A stretch of 64,000 bases of DNA. Source: Chrysomallon squamiferum (taxonomy: Eukaryota > Mollusca > Gastropoda > Neomphalida > Peltospiridae). Made by a program: the position numbers and the translations under genes. The DNA is taken from the NCBI GenBank assembly GCA_012295275.1, contig CM022676.1, positions 9,876,086 through 9,940,085 on the forward strand, in the 5' to 3' direction. Position 1 is the first letter of the stretch; each line of letters opens with the position of its first letter. The notes under the pieces are model-generated. The model was not told the origin of the DNA. It was given only the letters and a program-made list of their open reading frames with translations, and did not search any database. Shown here piece by piece: positions 10,043-21,715 of the stretch.

Positions 10043-10247
10043 CACGTTCATGGTTATGTAATTTGTGTTTCGGTAGAAAGAAATCTGTTTTTTGTGAACT
10101 CATAAAAAAAATTTTTTTTTTTTTTTTTTCATGTATTAGTTATAGTTTATTGCTTCCAGTTTAGAGAGGAAAGCAAAAATTAAATGAAGAAAATCATCTT
10201 TTTAAAAATATTCTTACAAAAAAGGCTTATTATTTGTTTGTTTTCAG

Positions 10248-10295
<48 letters not shown>

Positions 10296-10421
10296 ACATG
10301 TACTACACACACAAATAAACACACAGACACGCACACACGCACACACACACACACACACATATACGTAGTGTATAAATATCGTTTTGAATTTTGTTGTTGT
10401 TGCTGTCATTCACTAATAAAG
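9818..10421. other. Intron m8-m9: GT/CA microsatellites and poly-T
   Basis: (GT)n at about 9855-9904, poly-T at 10013-10042 and 10108-10129, (TG)n at 10260-10292 and (CA)n at 10300-10360. No exon or transposon seen. Confidence 0.8.
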
Positions 10422-10574
10422 GCTGCATCGTTGATGACAAGTGTGTACCACATCAATACACGATGACGATGGGAAAGAGCACGTGTGTGTGCATCGTCAA
10501 CGCATGGGCGTGTAGTCCGTATCCCCCAGCCACGCCCATTCCTGGAACCACGCCCATTCCTGCATACTGTGAAG
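10422..10574 (+). CDS. Exon m9, cysteine-rich module
   Basis: 51 codons, acceptor cactaataaag, donor gtaaag. GCIVDDKCVP, CVC, NAWAC with Trp restored, and a Pro-rich linker with two TPIPG/TPIPA units (12-bp repeat acgcccattcct) before CEG. The linker is reminiscent of the His-Pro exons but lacks His. Confidence 0.88.
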
Positions 10575-11454
10575 GTAAAGCTATACAAACAAAACCTTTA
10601 AATAAATACACACATAAATAAATGAAAACAGACACAGAGACAATATATATATATTTATTTATTTATTTGTTTATTTATTTATTTATAAAATGTTCTATTA
10701 TTAGAAATTTCATTATTAATTTTTTTTTTATATGTAAGTATTAAGTGTTATTTATTACATTTGAGATTACTATGCATTTATTTATACATTTATTATTATC
10801 ATCAATGATTATTATTGTTATTGTTATTATTGTTATTATTATTATCATCATCATCATCATTATTATTATAACAATTATTACTACTACTACTACTACTACT
10901 GCTATTGCTACTATTATTATTTATTTATTATTATTAATAGTAACAGTAACAGCAAAGTAATGGTAGCAACAATAGTAATAATAGTAATAATAGTAATAAG
11001 AGTAGCAGTAGTAGAAGTAGTAATAGTAGTAGTAGTAATGGTAATAAGAGTAGCAGAAGAAATAGTACTAGTAGTAGTGCTAGTAGTAATAGTAATAGCA
11101 ATAAGAGAACAGCAGAAGTAGTAGTAGTACTAGTAGTCGAAGTAGTAGTAGTGCTAGTAGTAGAAGTAGTAGTAATAGTAATAAGAGTAGCAGAAGAAGT
11201 AGTACTAGTAATAGTAATAGTAATAAGAGAGCAGCAGAAGTAGTAGTAGTACTAGTAGTCGAAGTAGTAATACTACAAGTAGTAGTAGTAGTGGTAGTAA
11301 TGGTACTAGTCATAGCCATAGTAGCAACAGCAAGAACTGGAGGAGTATAAAAAATGAAGGTGTGATGTATGGGATGAAACCTATTAAACAAAATGCACGT
11401 AGTTATTTATGTTCTGTTAACAGAGTGAATATTAAAACAGCCTTTCTTTGTTAG
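10575..11454. repeat. Intron m9-m10: large (TAG/TAA/ATT) trinucleotide tract
   Basis: TTTA runs lie at 10650-10690. ATT/ATC/ACT triplets fill 10795-10935, then an interrupted AGT/AAT/GAA trinucleotide array runs to about 11330, with a repeated segment of about 120 bp (aataagagnagcagaagnagtagt core). Open frames here are simple-sequence artefacts. Confidence 0.85.
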
Positions 11455-11598
11455 GCTGTGTGGTTAAAGGTGTGTGCGTTGCTCATGGCTACACGATACC
11501 AGTAAATGGGACACACTGCGTGTGTGTAAATCACAGGATGAAATGCACGCGTCTTCAGAGCTCTGCGTACCCTGATATCTTCAAAAAATTGTGTTCTG
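11455..11598 (+). CDS. Exon m10, cysteine-rich module
   Basis: 48 codons, acceptor cctttctttgttag, donor gtaatg. GCVVKGVCVAHG (Pro-x-Gly altered to AHG), CVC, RMKC without Trp, C6 in LCSG. It has an N-glycosylation sequon, NGT, just before C3. Confidence 0.87.
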
Positions 11599-11823
11599 GT
11601 AATGTGTGCGTTGTGCGTGTGTGTGTGTGATAGTGGGTTTTACAATTTTTCGTAAAACAGTCAGTATTATTTTTACATTTTTTTTATATAATAATAAACA
11701 TTGAAACACACACACACTTACACACAAAGTTAAACATTCATACGAAAACAAATACAAGTGTGTATTTACGTTTATACGTTTTTAGAATAAAAATTAACAT
11801 ACACATGCAAGCTGTTACCTTCG

Positions 11824-11868
<45 letters not shown>

Positions 11869-12166
11869 ATATAATACATAATCCTATAATAAAGATTTAT
11901 TAAATTAAAATATAAAGAAAACAAATATTTTTATTAACACATATACATTCCTATAATAAAGTTTTATTAAAAAAACAAATTAAAGTAAAAAATATTTTTA
12001 TTATTCTTTTCATTCATTATAATAATGATTATTATAATGCATATTTATATCATTAACGTGCAATGGTAGAGAAGAAATGCTACTACTGTTACTTTTACAT
12101 TTTTATATTATTATACAGCTAATTGTTGTTGGTATGCTTACGTAAATGTTAGTCTCTATTACAAAG
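11599..12166. other. Intron m10-m11: CA microsatellite, otherwise plain
   Basis: (CA)n at about 11825-11866. The rest is AT-rich with a diverged duplication around cctataataaag (11883 and 11951). No further exon seen. Confidence 0.7.
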
Positions 12167-12301
12167 GTTGTTTTGTGTTTGGCAAATGTCTGCCGTCTGG
12201 GTTTGGATTTGCGGTTGGTACAAAATGGTGTTCGTGCGATCATCATACGTTCAGGTGTTCTAAGTTTGGAGTATTTCGAGGAAAACCTGAAACATGCGAT
12301 G
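12167..12301 (+). CDS. Exon m11, cysteine-rich module
   Basis: 45 codons, acceptor tattacaaag, donor gtaata. GCFVFGKCLPSG, CSC, TFRC without Trp, and a short linker with basic GKPE before TCDG. About 60 bp covering its last 34 bases plus donor is duplicated at 12366-12425. Confidence 0.87.
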
Positions 12302-12428
12302 GTAATATTTGCAAATAAAAGAAATCTATCTATCTGTCTATCTATCTATCTATGTATTTATGTGTGGAGTATTTTGAGGAAAACCTAAACTAGACCCATG
12401 CGATGGTAATATTTGCAATAGAAAGAAA

Positions 12429-12461
<33 letters not shown>

Positions 12462-13065
12462 GTCTGTCTGTCTGTCTGTCGATTTCAGACCAAATCTACA
12501 GGAATGTATTCAAACGTGTACATGACTGATGATTATTTTTTTAATTAATGTGCACTTTTGAAACGGTGATCAGAAATGACAGTAGCAAAAAAAAAAAAAA
12601 AAAAAAAAACATACAGAAATTCTTTTGAGTAATTATGTTATATAAATTAGAAAACACTGAAATCAAAATTTTCATTCACCAACACACAGACACACACATT
12701 CACATATAAAATAATGCATACACACACACATACAAAATACATACATATTAACATACAGTTAGAATAAGTACATACATGCAAAATACACACATACATATAT
12801 ACCTGTAAATAATAAAAAAGTAACATAAATACGCACAAAACATTGAAATCAAGATATTCATCCACACACACACACACACACACACATACACATACACACA
12901 CACACACACATATATATATATACATACATACACACATATACATACATACTTACACACACTTATGTACATAAATACAAACATATACATATCTAAAAGAAAC
13001 TGAAATATATAAGTTTATACTAAAATAAATGAATCATTATATAATTAATTTTTTTTTTCCCCCAG
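12302..13065. other. Intron m11-m12: TCTA, CA and poly-A tracts
   Basis: (TCTA)n at 12330-12360 and 12430-12480, poly-A at 12588-12608, and CA-rich and TACA-rich tracts at 12680-12990. Only the duplicated m11 end (12366-12425) is related to coding sequence. Confidence 0.8.
12366..12425 (+). pseudogene. Duplicated 3' end of exon m11 with its splice donor
   Basis: ggagtattttgaggaaaacct and then cccatgcgatggtaatattt match the end of m11 and the first intron bases, with an insertion of about 4 bp and a few substitutions. It lies 98 bp downstream, between TCTA microsatellite runs shared by both copies. It has a donor but no acceptor, so it cannot be a free exon. Confidence 0.75.
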
Positions 13066-13203
13066 GATGTATGTTTCATGGTGTGTGTGTTGTAAAAGGA
13101 TTTGTCACAAAAGCAAATGGCAGACGCTATATTTGTGTCAATCACCAGATGCATCACATTAATCAACATCACCATCACATCAGTCCCACTTACAAATGCA
13201 GAG
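13066..13203 (+). CDS. Exon m12, cysteine-rich module lacking C3 and C5
   Basis: 46 codons, acceptor ttttttttcccccag, donor gtatta. GCMFHGVCVVKG is normal. Where other modules have C-x-C, this one has YIC, and where they have C5 it has HH (HQMHH). Four cysteines remain (C1, C2, C4, C6). The linker is His-rich (HHINQHHHHIS). Losing C3 and C5 together fits a C3-C5 disulfide (inference). Confidence 0.85.
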
Positions 13204-13516
13204 GTATTATTACAGAACATGTTTTCAAAAATTAACATTTAATGTGATCTAAACATATTTCTTATTTCTTCGCTATTATTACATTCAGGAATTAAAAAAT
13301 AAAATTGGCGTTAATGAGAAATTTTATGAATACGCAAATTATTAATGGTGTTGTGCTCTTTATGTGAAACTGTTGGTCAGTAATTTTGTATTTTTGTTTT
13401 ATTTGAAGGATGGAATTAATATTTATTTTGTACATAGTGTGCTCAAACAGGATTTTTTTGTTTTTAACCTGTAAATAACAATTCTGTATTCTGTTTTATA
13501 TTTTTAACCTAGAAAA

Positions 13517-13553
<37 letters not shown>

Positions 13554-13664
13554 AAAGGATGATAAAAAATAAAAATTATGTATTTTGTTTTATATTTTTA
13601 ACCTTGAAAAAAAAAAAAAGTAAAAAGAAAAAAGAAAGAAAGAAAGAGAAAAAAAAAAATGATG

Positions 13665-13702
<38 letters not shown>

Positions 13703-13894
13703 TTTCACATTGACAATCCTAGACAAAAAAAAAAAAAAAAAAAAAAAATGACTTCTTTAAAAAAATCACAGACATAAATATTGAAGAGGCAACAAAAGAT
13801 TTAGGATTTAATCAAACAATTGTATCGTCTTCTAAAACCTTTCAGTAAGAGAAGTATATCTCATTGTAACAAATTTAATTTTTTTTTTTTTCAG
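13204..13894. other. Intron m12-m13: poly-A low-complexity tracts
   Basis: Poly-A and A/G-rich runs at 13518-13560 and 13607-13750. tttgttttatatttttaacct and similar recur. No coding signal seen. Confidence 0.8.
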
Positions 13895-14041
13895 GCTGTA
13901 TTTACAATTACCGATGTTACCCGTCTGGCTTCAAGACTGTGATCAACCATGCGAACTGTTACTGTTATATCAACGCCTGGAGGTGTTACCATGGCGATTC
14001 AAAGAAGACTACAAAGACATACGCCAAGCTTTTGTGCAGTG
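13895..14041 (+). CDS. Exon m13, cysteine-rich module
   Basis: 49 codons, acceptor with T11 then cag, donor gtaggt. GCIYNYRCYPSG, CYC, NAWRC, a Lys/Thr-rich linker (SKKTTKTYAK), C6 in LCSG. Rich in tyrosine compared with its neighbours. Confidence 0.88.
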
Positions 14042-14224
14042 GTAGGTTTTGCTTCACACTTGGGTGGTATTCTGAAATATTGTCTAAGTTTACCCTGTTT
14101 GCCTGATTATTTGTGTATGATGGGCTGATTTGCCTCAGAGTTTATAGTTGTGGTGTAAAATGTAGCATGCCTGCTAGACCATGAAGAGGTAAAAATGATA
14201 GCATTTAGGTGTTTCTTCCGTCAT

Positions 14225-14600
14225 ACTTGGTTCTGAATGTTATGTCACTATATTTCATGAATCTACATTGTTATGAATGATATGTCATCTTCATTCTGTG
14301 ACATTTCATGAAACCACATTGTTCTTAATGATGTCACTACATTCTGTGACATTTCATGAAACCACACTGTTCTTAATGATGCCACTACATTCTGTGACAT
14401 TTCATGAAACCACACTGTTCTTAATGACGTCACTACATTCCGTGACATTTCATGAAACCACACTGTTCTTAATGACGTCACTACATTCTGTGACATTTCA
14501 TGAAACCACACTGTTCTTAATGATGTGTCACTACATTCTGTGACATTTCATGAAACCACACTGTTCTTAATGATGTCACTACATTCTGTGACATTTCACA
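14225..14600. repeat. 48-bp minisatellite (about 7 copies)
   Basis: Unit close to attctgtgacatttcatg then aaaccacactgttcttaatg and atgtcactac. Because 48 is a multiple of three, both strands stay open and give periodic false peptides (FHETTLFLMMSLHSVT and its reverse). It lies in intron m13-m14. Confidence 0.92.
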
Positions 14601-14971
14601 AATCTGCATACTCCATGCTCAAAATAATGTTACCAGAAATAATATTTACTATATTAATTTATATTTTTACAAAACTGCGTCTGCAAAACACATGTGTTTT
14701 ATGTGAAATGATAACAAAAAAAGCAAGTTGTGCCGTATGTACTAAATCTAACGTTCTTGTTATGTGAAATATGAATATCACATTTTATAAGTATTTACAG
14801 TAGATCAGCTTCAGTTTCTTTTCTCTTAAAACAAATTTGTTTTGCAAATCGCACACTAGGTTTAGACTAATGTCATCACAGTCTGGGCTGTGTAAAAAAA
14901 AAACAGATTTAGCATAACCATTTATTTCTAGCTAACATATAGAAACATATATATATATATATATTTCTTAG
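14601..14971. other. Intron m13-m14, 3' part: nothing recognised
   Basis: AT-rich sequence with a short (TA)n before the m14 acceptor. No repeat or coding signal beyond chance frames. Confidence 0.6.
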
Positions 14972-15148
14972 GCTGTGTTGTTGATAATACGTGTTACCCA
15001 AATGGTTTCGAAGTACAGATAAATAATGACAAGTGCATGTGTCTTCAAAGGATCTGGAAATGCGAAACATCATCTCTACATCTACATCCACTGCCAGTTA
15101 CCACAGGGTCCATAACTGAAGTACATCATCGTCATCCAAGGTGCAATG
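14972..15148 (+). CDS. Exon m14, cysteine-rich module
   Basis: 59 codons, acceptor atatttcttag, donor gtgtgt. GCVVDNTCYPNG, CMC, RIWKC, then a long linker with alternating Leu-His (SLHLHPLP) and HHRHP before C6 (RCNG). The donor gtgtgtgg is weaker than most in this gene. Confidence 0.86.
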
Positions 15149-15229
15149 GTGTGTGGTATTTTTTTTTAAATACTTAATTATCTACCTATTTCCATTAAGC
15201 TGAAATATATACGTAGGCAGAGACAGAGA

Positions 15230-15606
15230 TGCAAAGATAGACATTTTGGCAAAGATGTGATTATAGGTATTTCCTTTTAGAAATAGAGATAGAACGATAG
15301 ACATTTTGATAGACTTATGATGTAGATATGTCCTTTTAGAAATAGAGATAGAACGACAGACATTTTGATAGACTTATGATGTAGATATGTCCTTTTAGAA
15401 ATAGAGATAGAACGACAGACATTTTGATAGACTTATGATGTAGATATGTCCTTTTAGAAATAGAGATAGAACGACAGACATTTTGATAGACTTATGATGT
15501 AGATATGTCCTTTTAGAAATAGAGATAGAACGACAGACATTTTGATAGACTTATGATGTAGATATGTCCTTTTAGAAATAGAGATAGAACGACAGACATT
15601 TTGATG
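15230..15606. repeat. 59-bp minisatellite (about 6 copies)
   Basis: Unit starts gacagacattttgatagact and continues atgatgtagatatgtccttt, then tagaaatagagatagaac. Copies 2-6 are almost identical, implying recent expansion. Intron m14-m15. Confidence 0.92.
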
Positions 15607-16627
15607 GTTTGAGACACTTTTAGATGTCGTGGAAAAAAACGCTTTCTTCAGTTTACTGGGATGATTAATGCAAACCCTTTGTGGATATTGCGATAAACTT
15701 TCCAGATGCTGTAGATTGTGAGCAGTTATTTTTATAGACCCTGTATAGGTTTTATCAGGAAATATAATCTTAAAGAATTTAAAAAATCTTGTAACAAAAA
15801 TACTAACTGAAAAGTAAAAATGCACAGCTGTATAAAGATGCAAATAAAAAAAGCGACACAAAACTGACATCACTGTGAACAGGTACAAAAATCTTCACAT
15901 GACACGTCACTTACTCGAAAATGCATCGAACTGGAAAAATCTTCAAAAATCTTCAACATTTGAGTAGGCTAACTCTTAAAGTTAAAAGTACAAAATGGTA
16001 AATGCTTTTAACCTGGGTAACAATATAAAACAAATATTATTTACTGAAAGAATGTATTAGTATTGTCATTATTATTGTTATTGTTATTGTTATTATTATC
16101 ATCATCATCATTATTATTATTGCTGTTGTTGTTTATTTAGTTGTTATTATTATTATTATCATCATCACTATCATTATGATCATTATCATTAATATTTATT
16201 TATTTATTTATTTGTTTGTTGCTAGGTGTTTTTTTTTGGGGGGGTGTTTATTATTTATTATTTTTTATTTTATATATTTTTTTTTTTTTTTTTAAAACAC
16301 TGAAATAACCAAGAGTTAATATACAGAATATATTTAGATACTTTTTCTTCTTTGTATCATCAGAGGATGTCTGAATCATGATCATATCATTCTGCATAAA
16401 GTTACATTAAAACAAAATACTATAATAAACGAGGATTTAAAATTACCTGTTTCTAATAAACAATAAATTCAGAGATGAACTTCAAATCATGCACATTTCA
16501 TTATTAAAAAAAAAAATAAAAAAAAATTATTAATAATAATAATAATAATAACAATAATAAAGTACATACAAATTAATTGATAATTTTAACAGGTTTTTTT
16601 TTTTTTTTTTTTTTTTTTATCATGCAG
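15607..16627. other. Intron m14-m15, 3' part: triplet and homopolymer tracts
   Basis: ATT/ATC triplets at 16060-16200, TTTA at 16195-16215, poly-T at 16275-16295 and 16595-16618, AAT at 16525-16560. A minus-strand open frame at 15454-15888 has no domain and overlaps the minisatellite. Confidence 0.7.
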
Positions 16628-16807
16628 GTTGTATGATGAAGGGAATCTGTTTCTTAAATGGTTTTTCTTTGCTGGAGAATGCTGTCACCTGCTCTTGCAA
16701 CAAGAACATGTGGTCATGTTTTCCCTCCAAATCTACAGTTCTCAATCTGAAATCACCGATTGTTCTAGAGGGTCGTATTAGAACTGTTTTCAGACATGAA
16801 TGCAAAG
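16628..16807 (+). CDS. Exon m15, cysteine-rich module
   Basis: 60 codons, acceptor with a long poly-T then tcatgcag, donor gtaaat. GCMMKGICFLNG, CSC, NMWSC, and a long hydrophobic/basic linker (STVLNLKSPIVLEGRIR) before C6 (ECKG). One of the longest non-His linkers. Confidence 0.88.
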
Positions 16808-16879
16808 GTAAATCAACTGACAGATAGATGTACAGACACACTCACACACGCACATGCACATGCATAATACAGACATGTT

Positions 16880-17095
16880 CACATTTGTACTTATTTGAGA
16901 TAGAAAGTTACTATGTGACAAATACTTATCGTGTTTAACTTTGAGAATTACTATATGTCAGGGTAATCTACTTATTTAACTCAAAAAATTACTATATGAG
17001 AGACATAAACATACTTGCTTAACTTAGAAAATTACTATGTGAGAGACATATATCTAGTTATTTAACTTAGCAAATTACTGTATGACAGACTTATA
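16880..17095. repeat. Diverged repeat of about 57 bp in intron m15-m16
   Basis: Four degenerate copies with a core like ttaacttagaaaattactat followed by gagagacat. (ATT/GTT/ATC) triplet tracts follow at 17100-17340. Confidence 0.6.
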
Positions 17096-17340
17096 TATGC
17101 TAATTATTGTTATTATTGTTATTGTTGTTACTGTTATTATTTTTGTATTATTACCATCATCATCATTGTCATCATTATTAGTTATTACTGTTGTTGTTGT
17201 TGTTGTTATTATTATTATTATTATTAGCAGTAGTAGTAATAGTAGTATTGTTATTATTATTACTATTACTATGATTATTATTATTATTATTATTGTTATT
17301 ATTAGTACTGTTGTTGTTGTTGTTATTATTGCCACTGTAC

Positions 17341-17866
17341 TATTTCACATAAATTATAATTTAAAATGAAAGAGATTTTCTTTTTGACTTCTACCAGAAT
17401 ATTAAAAAAAAAAAAAAATTAAAAAAAATGTGACCATGGCAAGTAAACTTTGCTGATAATAAAGTATGACATGCTCATAAGAGACCAGCTATACAAAGTA
17501 GCTCAAAAACAATTCCATACATATGCTGCAGGTGGTAACTTATAACAATAACATAACAAGTTTATGAAGAATTCTAGTCAGTTGACAATCTCGTTTTTAA
17601 TTTTGCATAATGTTTGTAAAAATGCAGATGTAAAAAATAAAAAAGTCCTGAAAGACTGAGTAGACATATCCCATGCTGCTGTTTCATACTATAGGAAGAA
17701 TGTTTTTAAATGTTTGCTAGGGCACTGGATGTATCCTAAATGTTTGATAAGCATTTAAAGATTTTTCACCTGAAAAATATTAAAACTGTCAGTTTCAGTA
17801 CTTATGTCCAATTATCTTACTCTCATACTTTATTATCAACAAAATATTGTCATCAGTAACAAAGCA

Positions 17867-17902
<36 letters not shown>

Positions 17903-18174
17903 CAAAAACATGCAAATTTTGGATCCCCAAAACAGATGAAAATGGAAATATACGAAATATAGTTAGGCTATTTTCTTGATATTGAACATGTACACAGTAA
18001 TTATGAAACAAATAAAACAATAAAACCGGAAATATACTAAATGCATTTTCGCTGTTTATTCGTATTTTTTTTTCAAAAGCAACGAATACAACAGTCACGA
18101 TGAAAAATATGCAAAATGCATTTAGCTTATTTCTTCATATCACTTTGTGTTTTCAAATGTTCGTCTGTTTTCAG
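17341..18174. other. Intron m15-m16, 3' part: nothing coding seen
   Basis: AT-rich, with poly-A at 17404-17418 and poly-T at 17871-17900. No module-like sequence on either strand. Confidence 0.6.
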
Positions 18175-18315
18175 GCTGCTCTGTGAAATACCTGTGTCTT
18201 CCCTCGGGCTTTTCACGGTGGGAGAAAAACAAATGGTGTACCTGTGCAATTGACAAATGGATGTGCTACCCTAAAAGTGACACATCCAACAGACACACAG
18301 TCGCCACCTGTACAG
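18175..18315 (+). CDS. Exon m16, cysteine-rich module
   Basis: 47 codons, acceptor tctgttttcag, donor gttttc (poor consensus). GCSVKYLCLPSG, CTC, DKWMC, linker YPKSDTSNRHTVAT, C6 in CTG. All six cysteines present. Confidence 0.87.
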
Positions 18316-18329
18316 GTTTTCATTCGTAC

Positions 18330-19265
18330 AGTTACATCAAGAGATTCATTTACAGACTGCTCAAAATCTCATATTATGCTCATGTATTTTATGACAGGAT
18401 ACAGACATTGTCCTCACTTGTATTCTGACATACTCATTCTGACATTATGCTGATATATTTGACAGTATACTGACAGTATACTCGATCTGACAGCATACTG
18501 ACATTGTCCTCACTTGTATTCTGACGTTATTCTCACACACATTCTGACATTATGCTGATATATTCTGACAGCATACTGACATTTTCTCCTCACTTGTATT
18601 CTGACGTTATTCTCACACACATTCTGACATTATGCTGATATATTCTGACAGTATACTGACATTGTCCTCACTTGTATTCTGACATTATTCTCACATATAT
18701 TCTGACATTATGCTGATATATTCTGACAGTATACTGACATTTTGTCCTCACTTGTATTCTGACATTATTCTCACACACATTCAGACATTATGCTGATATA
18801 TTCTGACAGCATACTGACATTGTCCTCACTTGTATTCTGACATTATTCTCACAAATATTCTGACATTATGCTGATATATTCTGACATTATTCTCCTTTAT
18901 ATTCTGATGTTATGCTGCTATATTCTGACAGTATACTGACATTGTTTTCACTTACAATCTCACTTTATTCTCACTAATATTCAGACATTATGCTGATATA
19001 TTCTGACAGTATGCATATATTCTGACAGTATGCTGAAATTATTCTCACAAATATCTGGACGGTATACTGATCCTGGTGTCAGAAATATTCTGACATTATC
19101 CTGATACATCCCGACAGTATAATGACATTATTCTCACTTATTTTCGGATGTTATGCTAATATACTCTGACATTATTCTCACTTACATTCTGACACTATTC
19201 TGACATTACACTGACATTATCCTCACCAACATTCTGATATTATCCTCACTCATATTCTATCATTA
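18330..19265. repeat. Satellite-like tandem repeat of about 78 bp
   Basis: Repeated tattctgacattattctcac, acacattctgacattatgct, gatatattctgacagcatac, tgacattgtcctcacttg. A shorter sub-motif (attctgacattat) suggests growth from a unit of about 18-26 bp. The first half is well conserved and the second half decayed. It fills most of intron m16-m17. Confidence 0.9.
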
Positions 19266-19383
19266 TGCAAGAATATATATATATATTTTTTTTTTTTCAC
19301 TCATATTCTGTCCTTATAACGGGCATTCACTTATTCATTCCAGAATATTCTAATACTGACGTCGTTACTGTCATTTGTTGCAG

Positions 19384-19563
19384 GATGCAAGTACAAAGGT
19401 GTCTGTTTCTCTGCCACCTATGTCATCAAGGATGGATCTGTGATGTGTCTGTGTCATGGCAACCACTGGCAGTGCACGCCCAGTCACAAATCATACTCTG
19501 ATCTGAAAGCTCCAATTGTAATCGGAAGGAAGCCATTTTTGTTGCACGGAATCCAATGTGCAG
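19384..19563 (+). CDS. Exon m17, cysteine-rich module
   Basis: 60 codons, acceptor catttgttgcag, donor gttaaa. GCKYKGVCFSATY (no Pro-x-Gly), CLC, NHWQC, and a long linker with hydrophobic and basic stretches (KAPIVIGRKPFLLHGI) before C6 (QCAG). Confidence 0.86.
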
Positions 19564-20916
19564 GTTAAACACAACTAAAAATATTCTTGTTACATTTGTT
19601 ATCTACCATATTCAGAATTTTATTATTAGTATTATTAGTAGTATTATTATTCTTATTTATTTTTTGTTGTTGTTGTTGTTGTGGTTGTTATTCTTTTATG
19701 TTTTTTTTGTACACTTCAAAATTAATCTCTGTATTTTTCCAATTTTTTGTTGATGAACAGGATGCCAGATTTGCAGTGATGTCATTCCAACTGTTACAAT
19801 AATGTATCATTTATTTTCTAGCTCTATTATACAATAAATACAATGTGAACTTCATAACTGTAATATTAGGAAAGCATATAAATACTTGAATGCAGCCATT
19901 TTCCGTTTTTGACAGCTGGTGTTGTGATGTCATTGTACATATGGAGGTCTTTTAGCAGTACTTGTTTTTGACAATGCTAGATAAAAATAGAGCAAATAGA
20001 CACCTCCCCCATGTGATGACGTCATAGCTACATAAAAATGATCTAATCTTTTAGAAATTTATATCTATATTATATTATAAAAAATACCACATCTTTGAAC
20101 ATTGTTCATGTAGCTTCTGAAAGTGATCCAAATATTCTTTTAATCTATAGCTTCAAGAAATTTATATCAATGTTCTGAAAATGATTTAAAATGTTTTAAA
20201 ATAATTATATATATACACACACAAATATTTTACATTAACTGTACATCCTGTAACACAAACATGTTACATAAACTATACATCCTGTAACACAAACATGTTA
20301 CATAAACTATACATCCTGTAACAAACATGTTACATCAATTATACATCCTGTAACACAAACATATTACATAAACTATATATCCTGTAACATAAAAGGATAA
20401 AATTCTTTCAGGAATTTATATTATATTTTGAAATGCATGTACAAATTCTGAAAATAGTATAAATCTTTTAGAAATTTTATCTAGTTTTTGTAATGCTTAC
20501 ACAGGTTGATATTAGTCTTTCTGAAAATTTATATCAAGGTTTTGAAATGCATATAAAAGTTTTCAAATTGCTCTAAATCATTTAGAGATTTATACCTACG
20601 CTTTGAAATTAGGTTTTGAAATGCATATACAGAGTATACAGATTCTGAAACTGATCTAAATCATTTAGAAATTTATATTCTGAAAAGCATATAAAGGTTT
20701 TGAAAATGATATAGATCATTTAGAATTTTTTTTTTTTTATATGAAACACATACTGAGGGTCAGAAAATGAAATGAATCTTTTAGAAATCGGGTTTTGCAA
20801 TCAGATAAGCAGACATTTAAATCATTTAGACATTTACGTCTAGGTTTTGAAAAGCATCTTCAGGATCTTAAAGTTATATGAATGTTTTTGACATTTTTTA
20901 AATTATTTTTATTTAG
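19564..20916. repeat. Intron m17-m18: diverged tandem repeats
   Basis: GTT triplets lie at 19660-19690. A unit of about 34 bp (ttacataaactatacatcct then gtaacacaaacatg) repeats about five times at 20225-20400. A degenerate unit of about 60 bp (tagaaatttatatctaggtt then ttgaaatgcatat) recurs through 20130-20880. No intact exon found. Confidence 0.7.
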
Positions 20917-21081
20917 GTTGCGTCTATAACGGTGTGTGTTTTACGCAGTTGTCGTCTGTGAACATTAACGGAATGGCCTGTGTGTGTAATTCCAAAAAAT
21001 GGTATTGTTCTCCATTGCACATTGCTCCAGTTGTGACCTCTCCACCCTCACCAACACCAGCACCAGCACCAGTATGTTTAG
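20917..21081 (+). CDS. Exon m18, cysteine-rich module
   Basis: 55 codons, acceptor tttttatttag, donor gtaaga (strong). GCVYNGVCFTQLS (no Pro-x-Gly), CVC, KKWYC, and a Pro/Ala/Ser-rich linker (SPPSPTPAPAPV) directly before C6 (CLG). The linker looks like a flexible Pro-rich spacer. Confidence 0.88.
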
Positions 21082-21286
21082 GTAAGACAGAGACAGACAG
21101 ACATCATCACAATACAAAAGTGTTTAGATTCGTTAAGTTATTGCAGTGTTAATACACTTAAAAACAGTAAGTCCAAGACACTTCAAAAAGCAAAAATTTA
21201 CCAAAAACATTATTACTGAAAGCCAAACTTTACTACTAATAAAAGATCATGATCATTATCGTTATCATTATTATTTAACGACCCAG

Positions 21287-21430
21287 GGTGTCAGGTTCAT
21301 GATAGGTGCTATCCCGTTGGATTTAAGAAGAGTGGTGGCTCTATGACCTGTCTCTGTTTGGAAAACAAGTGGATTTGTATAGTTAAGACAGTTACACAAG
21401 TGTCTCCTTTTCTACAGAATCAGTGTACAG
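21287..21430 (+). CDS. Exon m19, cysteine-rich module
   Basis: 48 codons, acceptor aacgacccag, donor gtaaat. GCQVHDRCYPVG, CLC, NKWIC, linker IVKTVTQVSPFLQN, C6 in QCTG. The preceding intron is short (205 bp), the shortest in the gene. Confidence 0.87.
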
Positions 21431-21522
21431 GTAAATATTACATGAATTTCAAAAAAAAAAGGATAATTCACTTGTTTTAATTATTGATATTGTTGTTACT
21501 GTTGTTGTAATTGTTGTAGTTA

Positions 21523-21569
<47 letters not shown>

Positions 21570-21665
21570 TTTATTAATTTTGTTGTTGTAGTTGTTACTA
21601 TTATTATTATTATCGTTGTTGTTATTGTGGTACTTATTAAAAGTATTATTGCTGGTGTAGTTATA

Positions 21666-21715
<50 letters not shown>

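Noticed and set aside
14263-14543. Repeat proteins on both strands (FHETTLFLMMSLHSVT and reverse)
   Set aside because: A 48-bp minisatellite keeps both strands open. There is no start context, splice logic or domain.
15454-15888. 144-codon minus-strand open frame
   Set aside because: Half of it is the 59-bp minisatellite and the rest has no recognisable domain.
19758-19810. Possible extra module exon (gatgaacag/gatgccagatttgc)
   Set aside because: After Gly-Cys there is no C-x5-C, no C-x-C and no donor. It reads into unrelated AT-rich sequence.
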